This document shows positions 1 to 11,285 of a stretch of 64,000 bases of DNA, one piece after another. The DNA lies in the NCBI GenBank assembly GCA_022605955.1, contig JAKCOZ010000315.1:1-64000 (forward strand). Direction: 5' to 3'. Made by a program: the position numbers and the translations under genes. The number at the start of each line of letters is the position of its first letter. Within the stretch, counting starts at the first letter, position 1. This DNA is from Rallus limicola. Taxonomy: Eukaryota > Chordata > Aves > Gruiformes > Rallidae. The notes beneath the pieces were generated by a model, which saw only the letters and a list, made by a program, of their open reading frames with translations, searched no databases and was not told where the DNA came from.

Positions 1-562
1 AGTCAGCAGACTGACCCAGGGTATCAGGCGTGCTCTGAGTGGGCCGTGTCCGTGCCCAGCCCTGGCTGGGGGCTGCGTATCCAGCCACCCCCCTGGGATC
101 ATCTCTGTCTGCCCCAGGGTCTGGTCACACCCTGGGTGACAGGGGTGACCAGCCATCCCTCCCCAATGCTACGGGACCCCCGTGTGCCCCAGCTCTCGCC
201 GTGCCAGCCCCAGGCTGGCTCTGGTGTGGGGCACAGGCTGAGCAGCACCCTGGGCTCTGTCAGGCACACACCTGCTGTTGCTGGACCCGAAATGCCGGGT
301 GCCGCCGCCTCCCAAGGCCCAGTGGAGCTGGGGGGGGGGGTGATGGAGATGGGGGGGCTGGCTTTCTGTGGGGACACCGGGGCGGCTGCTTAGGGGGGGG
401 TGGGGTCTCAGCTGAGCTGGGGTGGCTGCAGCTTGGTGGCTGTGCAGACCCAGAGAGCATCGTGCTGCTCTGAACACCTCGGAGCTGCTGCGGTCGGGGC
501 TGGGACACGGTCGCTTCTGGTTTCGAGCGTCTGGGGGAGGTGAAGGTGGATGTGGAGAGGAA
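1..562. other. Non-repetitive intronic or flanking DNA
   Basis: GC-rich with several G homopolymers. No exon of SBF1 or other gene recognised. Inferred to be intron 1 of SBF1 or its 5' flank. Confidence 0.6.
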
Positions 563-643
<81 letters not shown>

Positions 644-655
644 GCCGCCGCCGCC
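563..655 (+). repeat. (GCT)26(GCC)5 trinucleotide repeat
   Basis: An uninterrupted run of 26 GCT units (563-640) followed directly by five GCC units. On the SBF1 sense strand it would be transcribed as CUG repeats if this is intron 1. No coding context is evident. Confidence 0.98.
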
Positions 656-1577
656 ACGCTGGGGCCGGCTCTGACGCCGTGGCACAGGCGGTTGGGGTGA
701 TGGAGACACAGATCTGCTGAGCCCTGGGCTCCTCTGAGCTGCTCAGGGCTCCTCTGCCTCTCCCAGAGAGGGGGGGTGTGGGGGGGGTGATGATGCCTGG
801 GTCCAGGAGCCCCCAGGATGCTGGAGCTGGACACGCTGCAGTAGATGTGCTGGGCAGAGGGCAGCTCCTGAGCCTGGCCTGCTGTCCCAGCCCTGTTTGG
901 AGCGGTCCCAGCCTTGTTCTGAGCCATCCCCAGCCCTGTTTGGAGCTGGGATCACCCCGAGGGTGCCATGCTGGGGGCTCTGGGGGGTGGGAGGCGATTC
1001 TGGCTGGCAGTAAAAATACATCTTGCTCTGTGGTGCGTGGACCCTGCCGAGTGACTCATGGGCTTGACTCACACTGGGTGCTTGTAACGTGCTCATCTAG
1101 CAAAAACCAACCCCCCCCTCCCTCCCTCCCTCCCCCAGACCCCCCTGTGTGCTGAGACGTGTAAATATTTGCAGGGGGGACCAGGAGGGGAGAGGATGTG
1201 ATGGTCCCTGTATGGGCCACATGTGGAGCTGCCCCCCTGCCGCCCCCTTACCTGGCTGCCTGGGGAGAGGGGACACTGTGGGTGCTATCAGAGGGGTCAC
1301 TCTGCCTCTGGCAGCCCCCCAGACACCTCAGCATCCCTGCTGATCGGCCTGGGAGCTGCAGCTCCTCTCTGAGTTGCTTAATTAATCCTCCTCTCGTTTC
1401 TCCCTGGCCTGTGGTTGAGGCATCTGTGGTGCTGTGGAGCCTGATGGGGGGGTTGGTTCTCCCTTCAGCCGAGCACCGGGCTGGGGGTTCAGTCTGGCAG
1501 CACCCTGACTTCATCCAGCACTTCCAGTTCCCCTGAGGCACTTCTGCAGATCAGAGGATTAATCCTGTGGCTTCTGT
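656..1577. other. Unique stretch with paired AP-1 motifs
   Basis: No coding exon recognised. It contains a (CCCT)n-like tract near 1,115-1,140, two TGACTCA motifs near 1,055, and a TTAATTAAT island near 1,380. Confidence 0.6.
1052..1071. promoter_or_regulatory. Candidate AP-1 pair
   Basis: Two exact TGACTCA heptamers (1,052-1,058 and 1,065-1,071) spaced 13 bp apart start-to-start. This is the consensus for AP-1/bZIP factors. Function is inference only. Confidence 0.3.
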
Positions 1578-2125
1578 AAGGTGTGGGGAGGGGATTGTGC
1601 CCCTGGGCTGGGGCAGTGGGGAGGCTGCAGCTGGAGTGCTGGGGGCAGCTGTGGGCCCCTCAGCATCAGAAGGCCATGGAGGGCCTGGAGCGTGTCCAGA
1701 GAAGGGCAAGCAGGCTGGGGAAGGGGCTGGAGAGCAGCAAAGCTTGCGAGGAGCGGCTGAGGGAGCTGGGGGTGTTGAGGCTGGAGCAGAGGAGGCTGAG
1801 GGGGAGAGCTTCTCCCCCCTGCCCTGCCCTGCCCTGCCCTGCCCTGCCAGGAGGGTGCCGAGAGGTGGGCGAGGGTCTCTTCAGGCAGGGGCCAGGAGCT
1901 GGCAGGAGGGGCAATGGGCTCAAGCTGGGCCAGGGCAGGCTCAGCTCAGCTGGGAGGGCCAAGTTCTTCCCTGGCAGAGTTGTGGGGCTGTGGCCCAGGC
2001 TGCCCAGGGAGGGGGCTGAGTCCCCAGCCCTGGGGGTGTTGAACAGAGGGGAGATGAGGTGCTCAGGGATCTGGCTCAGCACAGGGACAGGGGTGGCTCA
2101 AGGGGCTTTTCCAGCCTGGGGACCC
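1578..2125 (+). mobile_element. CR1 LINE 3' fragment
   Basis: 5'-truncated CR1 matching the end of ORF2 and the 3' UTR, including the block 'gagcgtgtccagagaag' and a (CCCTG) pentamer run near 1,820-1,845. Near-identical copies occur at about 8,830, 21,120, 37,030 and 59,770. Confidence 0.9.
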
Positions 2126-2712
2126 TGTGACACTGGGCCCTGAAGCTCTGCCCTGTGGGCTCTAAGCCCAGCCCTGGAGCTCGGCTCAGTCACCGTGTGC
2201 CCACAGCCTCTCCTGGGGGTGGCAGAGGCAGCTGGTCTCGTGCAGCCTCAGGTCACCAAGTGGGATGATGCTTTGGAACGGGCTAAACCCAGGACAAGCA
2301 GCGCCTGGGTGCAGAGCCCCCCATGGGCTGGTGAGGGGGGGAGCCCAGGATGTCACTGGAGATGAGATGGGAAACTTCTCTACCCCATCACGGGTGATCT
2401 TGCCCTTCAAGGGCCAGCAGACCTGTGTCAGCTCCATCATTTCGGGCCTGGCTGGGCCTCCTCCCATGAGGGCTCTGCCAGGGCCAGGCCGGTGCTCACG
2501 TGGGTGCCCAACGCCAGCCCCAGGTTTTGGGAGAGCAGGGGGGATGTGGGGAGGAATCCTCAGTGGATCCACAGGCCTGGGGGATCCTTCAGCTGCTGGA
2601 TCCCCAAAGGTTTTCTCATCTCTCTCGTGTTTAGCTCGGCCTGAGCGGGATTCCTGAGACTTGGTTTGTTGGCAGCAAGGTCCCTTCTCGTGCTCCAGGC
2701 ACTGGGAGGCTG
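2126..2712. other. Unique intronic stretch
   Basis: No exon or known repeat recognised between a CR1 fragment and a large minisatellite. Confidence 0.5.
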
Positions 2713-3783
2713 GGTGCTGGAATGATGTGGGTGCTGGGATGTGGGTGCTGGGATGATGTGGGTGCTGGGATGATGTGGGTGCTGGGATGATGTGGGTGCT
2801 GGGATGCTGGGTGCTGGGATGATGTGGGTGCTGGGATGATGTGGGGGCTGGGATGTTGGGGGCTGGGATGATGTGGGTGCTGGGATGATGTGGGTGCTGG
2901 AATGATGTGGGTGCTGGGATGATGTGGGTGCTGGGATGATGTGGGTGCTGGGATGATGTGGGTGCTGGGATGATGTGGGTGCTGGGATGATGTGGGTGCT
3001 GGGATGATGTGGGTGCTGGGATGGTGTGGGTGCTGGGATGGTGTGGGGGCTGGGATGGTGTGGGGGCTGGGATGGGTGTGGGGGCTGGGATGCTGTGGGT
3101 GCTGGGATGCTGTGGGGGCTGGGATGCTGTGGGGGCTGGGATGCTGTGGGGGCTGGGATGCTGTGGGGGCTGGGATGCTGTGGGGGCTGGGATGCTGTGG
3201 GGGCTGGGATGCTGTGGGGGCTGGGATGCTGTGGGGGCTGGGATGATGTGGGTGCTGGGAGGCTGGGTGCTGGGATGATGTGGGTTGCTGGGAGGCTGGG
3301 TGCTGGGATGTTGGGTGCTGGAAGCTGGGTGCTGGGATGCTGGGATGTTGGGTGCTGGGATGCTGGGTGCTGGGATGTTGGGTGCTGGGATGCTGGGCTG
3401 GGATGTTGGGTGCTGGGATGCTGGGGCTGAGATGTTGGGTGCTGGGATGTTGGGTGCTGGGATGTTGGGTGCTGGGATGATGGGTGCTGGGATGCTGGGA
3501 TGTTGGGTGCTGGGATGCTGGGCTGGGATGTTGGGTGCTGGGATGCTGGGCTGGGATGTTGGGTGCTGGGATGCTGGGTGCTGGGATGCTGGGTGCTGGG
3601 ATGCTGGGATGTTGGGTGCTGGGATGTTGGGTGCTGGGATGCTGGGTGCTGGGATGCTGGGTGCTGGGATGCTGGGTGCTGGGATGCTGGGATGTTGGGT
3701 GCTGGGATGCTGGGCTGGGATGTTGGGTGCTGGGATGTTGGGTGCTGGGATGCTGGGATGTTGGGTGCTGGGATGCTGGGCTG
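2713..3783 (+). repeat. Minisatellite, 17-bp then 15-bp units
   Basis: To about 3,275 the unit is gctgggatgatgtgggt and variants; after that it shortens to gctgggatgttgggt. Stop-free in several frames, which produces spurious long open frames on both strands. Confidence 0.97.
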
Positions 3784-3849
3784 GAGGAGCAGCTGTGGTT
3801 TTGGGGATGCTAAAAGCATCCCCAAAACCACAGCTGCTCCTCCAGCCCA
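3777..3849. repeat. Perfect 35-bp inverted repeat, 3-nt loop
   Basis: The left arm 3,777-3,811 and right arm 3,815-3,849 are exact reverse complements around the loop AAA (3,812-3,814). It sits at the right edge of the preceding minisatellite. Confidence 0.97.
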
Positions 3850-4146
3850 AAGAGAAGAAGGCTGGGCCTGAATGAGAAGGGTGCCCTGTGGTTCCCCAGG
3901 CTGCCCTGAGAGCTCCCCTGGGGCGGGACGGGGAGTTCACCCCAAAAACCCCTTCAGCTCGGTTACCCCCGTGGCACAGGGTGGGGGGTTGGAGGGTGAG
4001 GGCTGCACCGCCGAGCTGGGGAGCTGTGTGTACCCCATCTCTGGTCACCAGGGTGGTGGCACTGAGTGCTTGTCTTGCCTCTCTGGGGCCGTGAAGCTCT
4101 GGGTGTGGAACCTGCACGTGCCTCAGGGCAGGGACCATCCTGCTTG
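3850..4146. other. Unique intronic stretch
   Basis: No gene or repeat family recognised. Confidence 0.5.
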
Positions 4147-4770
4147 GGGGACACGGGGGGGGAAATGGGGGGACACGGGGGGGAGATGGGGGGGACATGA
4201 GTGGGGGGAGATGGGGGACACGATGGGGGGAGATGGGGGGACACGGGGGGGAGATGGGGGACACGGGGGGAGATGGGGGGACATGGGTGGGGGGAGATGG
4301 AGGGAAACGGGTGGGGGGGAGATGGGGAGACATTGGGGGGGAGATGGGGGACACGGGGGGGTAGATTGGGGGACACGGGGGAGATGGGGGGACACGGGTA
4401 GGGGGGGGAGATGGGGGACACGGGGCGGGTAGATTGGGGGACACGGGGGAGTTGGGGGACACAGGTGGGGGGAGATGGGGGCACATGGGTGGGGAGATGG
4501 GGGACACGGGGGGGGAGATGGGGAGACATTGAGGGGGGAGATAGGGGACACGGGGGGGGTAGATTGGGGGACACAGGGGAGTTGGGGGGACACGGGTGGG
4601 GGGAGATGGGGGGACACGGGTAGGGGGAGATGGGGGGACACTGGGGGGGAGATGGGGGGACACGGGGGGGGAGATGGGGGGACACTGGGGGGGAGATGGG
4701 GGACACTGGGGGGGAGATGGGGGGACACGGGGGGGAGATGGGGGGACACTGGGGGGGAGATGGGGGGGCC
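4147..4770 (+). repeat. G-rich minisatellite, about 22-bp unit
   Basis: Variable units built on gacacgggggggagatgg. Dense runs of four or more G suggest G-quadruplex potential on the + strand. Confidence 0.96.
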
Positions 4771-5454
4771 ACGCCTCCCGCATTACACCGGGGGATGGAG
4801 CCGGTGGCAGGGGGAGGGTTTGGGAGGAAGGCGGCAGCGGTTAGGGCTGAGCAGGGGCAGGCGGTGGGGGAAGAGCCGTGGCCCAGGGCCCTTCCTCTCC
4901 AGGGAGCTCTCCTCTCACCCCGATTGGAGGGGGGTTTTGGGGTGTGGGGTGCCTCTGGAGGTGCCACGTGGCTCAGAAGCAGCCTGAGGTGCGCAGGGTG
5001 GTTTTTGGAGGTGTCAGGGTGGTTTTTGGTCGAGGTGATGCAGCAGGAGGGGTTGGTTTTTTTTTGGGGGGGGGGGAACCTGAGCTCTGCCTGCCTCTGG
5101 GTGTGTGTCTGTGGTGTGGGCAGCTGGAGGAGGGGAGCAGAGCCGGGCAGGCTGCCTTCCTCTTGGCTGTACACATCTTCCTCCCCTGATGGGTGCTGAT
5201 AGCCCCAGGACTCTGCTTTTCGGTCGGTGGCATCACACCCTTTTCAAGATGCACCCTCCCAGCACCAGAGCCAAGCAGGGGGGGGAGTGGTGCTTTCCCA
5301 GTTCACCCCCCAGGCTTGGACCCTTTCAGATTTGGGGGATCACAGCTGGGGGCTCGGGGCTCTGGCCGGAGGGGAGCACCGGGTCGCTCCGCCTGCGTGC
5401 CGGCACCCAGTCAGCTTGCTCCAAAATCTGGGGACAAACCAGCAGTGGTGTGGC
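4771..5454. other. Unique intronic stretch
   Basis: GC-rich. Long T and G homopolymers lie near 5,060-5,080. No exon recognised. Confidence 0.5.
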
Positions 5455-5985
5455 TGGCAGACTGGGACAGGGGTCAGCTGGATATGGGGCAGCGGTGGGG
5501 AGGCCGCCCCTCGGGTCCTGGGTCCCTCATGGTCAGAAGGACGTTGAGGGGCTGGAGCGGGTCCAGGGACAGGACACGGAGCGGGGAAGGGGCTGGAGCA
5601 CAGGTCCAATGGGAGCAACTGGGGCTGGTCTGGAGAGAGGAGCCTGAGGGGAGCCCTGCTCGCTCTCTGCAGCTCCCTGCAAGGAGGGTTTGGGAGGGGG
5701 GGGCCGGTCCCTTCCCCCAGGACCAAGGGATGGGATGAGAGGAAACAGCCTCCTGTTGTGCCGGGCAGGTTTGGGCTGGAGCTCAGGGAAAGCGGCTTCC
5801 CCAGAGGGCTGTGGGTCACTGGGACGGGGGGCAGGGGGAGTCCCCATCCCCACCCCGGGGGGGGCAGAGCCCTGCGGATGGGGGGCTGTGGGCTGGGCAG
5901 GGCTGGGGCAGTGCAGCAGACTCGGTGCCCTCAGGGGTCTTTCCGCCCCGAAGGGCTCTGGGTGCCCCTGAACTCTGCCCTTTGC
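5455..5985 (+). mobile_element. Diverged CR1 LINE 3' fragment
   Basis: Recognisable CR1 blocks: 'gagcgggtccag', 'gggatgagaggaaacagcct', and the 3' end 'gggtctttccgccccgaagg'. More diverged than the common copies here. Its 3' segment matches 54,105-54,250 in opposite orientation. Confidence 0.75.
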
Positions 5986-6185
5986 CAGCAGAACAAGGCT
6001 CGTGCCTTCTCCCTTCGCTCTGCCCTTGCCCTGGCACTGCTGGCGCGGGTTTGGGTCAGAGCCGCGCTCAGGCCCCCGATGGGTCGGGACCCTGCCGGGG
6101 GGGGGGGGGCGGGGGGGCTGGTCATGGAGCCCTGGGGAGCCCGTGGGGGAGCAGGAGAACAGGGAGGGGGTTTGAGGAGGGGGTA

Positions 6186-6932
6186 CTGGCTGTGGCCCCC
6201 CCATCTCAGTCGGTGCTGGCCTGCTCCCCCATCTTGGTCAGTACTGGCTGCCCCCCCTCCCTCCTCCCAGATTGGTACTGGGCACCCCCCATCTTGGTCA
6301 GTGCTGGCTGCCCCCATCCCCCCCCCCCCCCAGATTGGTACTGGGCACCCCCCAATCTTGGTTAGTGCTGGCTGCCCCCCCCCTCTCTGGGTCAGTGCTG
6401 GCTGCTCCCCCCCTCGGTCGGTGCTGGCTGCCCCCCCATGTCAGTGCTGACTGCCCCCCCATGTCAGTCAGTGCTGGCTGCCCCCCCCATGTCGGTCAGT
6501 GCTGGCTGCCCCCCCCATGTCAGTCAGTGCTGGCTGCCCCCCCCATGTCAGTCAGTGCTGGCTGCCCCCCATGTCAGTCAGTGCTGGCTGCCCCCCCATG
6601 TCAGTCAGTGCTGGCTGCCCGCCCCTCTCTGGGTCGGTGCTGGCTGCCCCCCCCTCTCAGGGTCGGTGCTGGCTGCCCCCCCCATGTCGGTCAGTGCTGG
6701 CTGCCCCCCCCATGTCAGTCAGTGCTGGCTGCCCCCCCCCATGTCAGTCAGTGCTGGCTGCCCCCCATGTCAGTCAGTGCTGGCTGCCCGCCCCTCTCTG
6801 GGTCAGTGCTGGCTGCCCCCCCCCTCTCAGGGTCGGTGCTGGCTGCCCCCCCCATGTCGGTCAGTGCTGGCTGCCCCCCCCATGTCAGTCGGTGCTGGCT
6901 GCCCCCCCCCCCCCGGTCGGTCGGTGCCGGGG
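6186..6932 (+). repeat. 28-bp minisatellite
   Basis: The unit combines gtgctggctgcccccc with atgtcagtca and variants carrying tctctgggtcg. Confidence 0.96.
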
Positions 6933-7261
6933 TCATCCCGAGGGGTGTCGGGAGCGTCGGTCACTGCAGCTGCCGTGTGTCGGCTGCAGAGTGGTGAGCG
7001 GGGAGGGGGGTGGGGGGGCACTGTCCTGCTCTCCCCTGGAACACACCATCTCTGTTCAGCAGTGTGGAGCCGGGGGGGGACACACACACACAATCGTTTG
7101 CTTCAGCCCTGGGGGGTGGCAGTGCTGGGGTAGCAGCGAGGGCTGCGTCACCGCCTGGCTTTGGACATGGGAGACACCGCGGTTCCCGTGGGATTGGGCA
7201 TCATCCGTGGGATGTGGAGTGTTGGACGGCACTTGGGGTGTGCTCAGCACCCGGCCTGGGA

Positions 7262-7690
7262 CGGCAGAGCCCCCCATCGGGCTCCCTCTGCCCCCCTCGG
7301 GCTCCCTCTGCCCCCCCCCTCGGGCTCCTTCTGGCCCCCCTGGCCTCCCTCTGCCCCCCCTCGGGCTCCCTCTGCCCCCCTCGGGCTCCCTCTGCCTCCC
7401 TCTGGCCCCCTCGGGCTCCCTCTGGCCCCCTCGGGCTCCCTCTGGCCCCCTCGGGCTCCTTCTGGCCCCCCTGGCCTCCCTCTGCCCCCCTCGGGCTCCC
7501 TCTGCCCCCCTCGGGTCCCCCCGGGCCCCCCTCTGCCCCCCTCTGCCCCCCTCGGGCTCCCTCTGCCCCCCCCTCTGCCCCCTCGGGTCCCCCCGGGCTC
7601 CCTCTGGCCCCCCCCTCTGCCCCCTCTGGCTGCCTCGGGCTCCCTCAGGCTCCCGTGGGCTCCCTTTAGTCTCCCTTGGTCTCCCCGGGG
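7262..7690 (+). repeat. 20-bp C-rich minisatellite
   Basis: The unit is ctccctctgcccccctcggg with frequent substitutions. Confidence 0.95.
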
Positions 7691-8589
7691 CTCCCTGGGG
7701 CAGGCAGGTGATTAGACCCGAGCAGAGATAAGCTCCTGGATGAGATAAACCCGGGCTCAGCAGCCCTGGCTGGGAAGGAGGTCAGGGGGGGGTGCGTGGT
7801 GAACCAAAGATAGCCTGACCCTCCTGGGGACAGCCCCAGCCCCTGGGCGCACTGATGAATCCAGGCAGCGGCTCGGGGGGGCTGTCAGCCTGGGGATGAG
7901 ACCCCCAGACCACCCTCCTGGTCACCATGGCGCACCGGGGGGTGCTGGAGGGTGGGCTGGGGGGGGGTGGGGGGGTGACATCCGTGCACCGGCTGCGGCG
8001 CTTGGTCTGTGTTGGAGGTTGGGCTCAGCACCCGCCTGGGCAGGATGGGTCCTGGCTGCTGGGTGTGTTTGAGGGGTTGAATTTGGACAGGGGGGGGGGA
8101 AGCAGCAGGGCCTTGGTCCCCAGGATGCTGGCAGTGGGGACGGTGACGGGGTCACGGTGTCACCCGAGGGGTGAGGAGTGGCACTGGTGCCCTTCACTGG
8201 GACCGGGGCGCTTGGCAGACAGGTCTGGGCGGGGGGTCTGGGTGCTGGTGGGGTTGGGGGACCCTGCCCGCGGCTGTAGCAGGTTCGGGTGTAGCTGTTA
8301 ATTAATTACAGCCTCCCTTAACGAGCCCTGGTAACAGTTGTGCTGGGTAGGGAATGGAGAGGGAAAGGATCTCAAAGCACAGGAGGAGTTTGGAGAGCTG
8401 GGGTTCCCCCTGCCCTCCTGTACCAGCCATGGGGACCCCGGAGGGAGCAGGGCAGGGCCTGGGGGTGCCTGTGTTTGGAGAGGGGGACAGGGGGCTGTGG
8501 CTCAGGCTTCCTGAATTTCCCGGAGCTGGGAACTGTGGCTCTGCCATCCTGCTCTGCTCAGCACCCTCACGGCTGGAAGGGTGCTGGGT
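7691..8589. other. Unique stretch with GATA motifs and a TTAATTAATTA island
   Basis: No exon recognised. It holds three GATA-type hexamers at its start and ttaattaattac near 8,298-8,310. It is one of the longer non-repetitive segments in the first 30 kb. Confidence 0.5.
7726..7813 (+). promoter_or_regulatory. Candidate GATA-site cluster
   Basis: AGATAA at 7,726 and 7,743 and AGATAG at 7,808, all on the + strand within 88 bp of otherwise GC-rich sequence. Regulatory activity is inference only. Confidence 0.3.
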
Positions 8590-9420
8590 GCAGGCAGGGC
8601 TGAGCCCAGCGGGATGAGGTTCAACAGGGCAAGGGCAGAGTCCTGCCCATGGGACACAACAACCCCCGGCAGCGCTGCAGGCTGGGGCAGAGCGGCTGGA
8701 GAGCTGCTGGGGAGAAGGAGCTGGGGGTGTTGGGGGAGCTCAGCCTGCCCAGGAGCCAGCAGTGTGCCCGGGGGGCCAGGAAAGGGCAGCGGCATCCTGG
8801 CTTGTGTCAGAGCCAGCGTGGCCAGGAGGTGTGGGGAGGGGATTGTGCCCCTGGGCTGGGCAGTGGGGAGGCTGCAGCTGGAGTGCTGGGGGCAGCTGTG
8901 GGCCCCTCAGCATCAGAAGGCCATGGAGGGCCTGGAGCGTGTCCAGAGAAGGGCAAGCAGGCTGGGGAAGGGGCTGGAGAGCAGCAAAGCTTGCGAGGAG
9001 CGGGCTGAGGGAGCTGGGGGTGTTGAGGCTGGAGCAGAGGAGGCTGAGGGGGAGAGCTTCTCCCCCCTGCCCTGCCCTGCCCTGCCCTGCCCTGCCAGGA
9101 GGGTGCCCAGAGGTGGGCGAGGGTCTCTTCAGGCAGGGGCCAGGAGCTGGCAGGAGGGGCAATGGGCTCAAGCTGGGCCAGGGCAGGCTCAGCTCAGCTG
9201 GGAGGGCCAAGTTCTTCCCTGGCAGAGTTTGTGGGGCTGTGGCCCAGGCTGCCCAGGGAGGGGGCTGAGTCCCCAGCCCTGGGGGTGTTGAACAGAGGGG
9301 AGATGAGGTGGCTCAGGGATCTGGCTCAGCACAGGACAGGGGCGCTTGGACTCCCTGGGGCTCCAAGGGCATTTCCCAGCCTGGCACTCTGGGATGCTGT
9401 GCACTGGGTGGGAAGGTAAC
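8590..9420 (+). mobile_element. CR1 LINE fragment, one of the longest copies
   Basis: Covers the distal ORF2 region (including 'ggcagcgctgcaggctgggg') to the 3' UTR, with the (CCCTG) run near 9,070. Very similar to the 20,940-21,725 copy. Confidence 0.92.
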
Positions 9421-10871
9421 AAGGGACCAACCCTGAGTACCCTGCAGCGGGGGTTTGGCTGCAGAGCTCCAGCATCCAACCCCCACGTTCTGGGATGCTC
9501 CGAGCCAGCAGCTTCCTCTCCTCCTCCCAGAGGGAGGAGGGATTTTGCTTCCATGGACATTTGCTGGTGCCACCCCCTGAGGTTCGACCCAGGGGATGTG
9601 GGCAGCGCTGGCACCGGCAGCAGGATGGGTGTTGGGGAGGGGGGCAGGCGGTGTGCTGGCTGCCAGCTGGGTGCTGCCTTCCCCATCCAGGGGAGCCTGG
9701 CAGGGACAGAGGGATGGGCAGCGTGCTCAGCTCCTGGGCTGCAGGCAGGAGGGTGAGGTGAGTGAGGTGCTGTGGTGGGCATGGGGACAGGGACACCAGG
9801 GAGGGAGGGAGGGATGTTGGGATGGAAGGAGGGAGTGAGGGACGGATGGTGAGATGGACAGATGGATGGATAGACGGGGAGAGCAGGGTAAAGCTCACGT
9901 CTGGGAAGGATGAAACCCAAAGCAGAGCCAGGGAGGTGGAGGAGGAACGTGTGGCTCCTCCAAGGCAGCAGCAGCAGCAGGTGACACTGTGGCTGTGTCC
10001 CTGGTGTGGTGACAGGCTGGGTGACCTGTCCCATGCAGCCCCCCCAGCAGCCCAGCACACGCTCCTTGGCTTAGATGGGGGGGGGGGGGGGGCAAGGCTG
10101 CTGTGGGGCTGCAAATCTCCTGCCAGATGGAGAGTTAAAGAAAATCCCAGGATTTGCTGGGGGTTTCCAGCAGCAGAGCGTTCCCACAGCTGCCTGACCG
10201 GGGAGGGAGCGTTGGTGTTGTGGTACCCACCACGGAGACACCCTGTGTGGGGTGAGATCAGCCCCACGCTGTCCCTGGCCAGGAATTCGGGGGGGTAGGG
10301 GGGCAGCCCCCTCACCCCCCCCGTGGGGGTAACGTCACTGAGGACCTTGGAAACGGGTCGTTCACCATCCCAGCTCCTGGTGCTGAGCAGCTGGGAGCTG
10401 CTGGAGCCCCTTGAAGCCCGTTCCAGGGCTTGGAGGTTGATGTGGAGCTCCCGGTGCGGGTCGCTGCTCGGGAACACGCACCCGGTGTGGGGTGAAGGGA
10501 GGGGGGGGGGGGGAAGTGAAACGTCCCAGCTGAGGGGGATCCCCCCTGGGAACGGCCTGACCGGGTCAGGGGGGGGTTTAAGGAGAACAAACCCAAAACC
10601 ATCCCCTCCTCTGCAGAGGGCTGCGGGGTGGAGCTGTGGGAACGACAGCGCAGGGAGGTGGGGAGCAGAGGGGGGTGTTGGTGCCTGTGTCAGGGGGGTC
10701 AGGCTGAGGGTCCCCATGGATCACCCTGTGTGGCCTCCAGGAAGGTGGCACCGTGCACCCATCTGGCTCAGCGCAGGGTTGAGGTGGCTCTTTGGGGACA
10801 AGGGATGGCCAGAGCGTGATGGTGCCCGTGGGCATCCCTGCACCGGGCCAGTCAGACCCCAGACCACACGG
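9421..10871. other. Unique intronic stretch
   Basis: No exon recognised. Includes a short GGAT/GATG-rich simple tract (about 9,795-9,880), a poly-G run near 10,080 and another near 10,500. Confidence 0.5.
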
Positions 10872-11285
10872 GAGCAGTTCTGGGCTGGGTCAGCCTGGAG
10901 AAGAGAAGGCTGTGGGGGGACCTCATTGCAGCCTGCCAGTCCCTGAAGGGAGCAGAGGAACAGGAGGGGAATGGGCTTGTTCAAGGGCAGAGCCTGGCAG
11001 GACAAGGGGGCTGGAGTGAAGGTGGAGGAGGGAAGGGGGAGAGGAGAGACTGGGGGGAAGTTCTGTGCAGAGAGAGTGGGGAGGGGCTGGCAGGGGCTGC
11101 CCAGAGAGGGGGTGGGGGTGCCCCGTCCCTGGGGGTGTTGAAGGCCAGGTTGGCTGGGGCCCTGGGCACCCTTGTGTAGCTCCAGGCCTGGAGGTTGGTG
11201 TCCCTGCCTGTGGCAGGGGGTTGGAGCTCTGGGACCCTTGGGGTCCCTCCCAGCCCAGCCCAGTCTGGGATTCTGTGTTTTATTG
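10872..11285 (+). mobile_element. CR1 LINE 3' fragment
   Basis: Matches 'cagcctggagaagagaaggc' through 'ctgcccagagagggggtggg' to a 3' end 'tgggattctg'. Same subfamily as 12,238-12,455 and, inverted, 43,957-44,255. Confidence 0.92.

Noticed and set aside
1578..2125. Small open frames in the CR1 copies as host genes
   Set aside because: They lie in truncated CR1 ORF2/3' UTR sequence, repeated nearly unchanged at many sites; none retains a complete reverse transcriptase.
2186..4783. Open frame of over 800 codons on the minus strand
   Set aside because: Made of Pro/Ser/His-rich repeats from two minisatellites joined by unrelated sequence; no known domain and no splice or start context.
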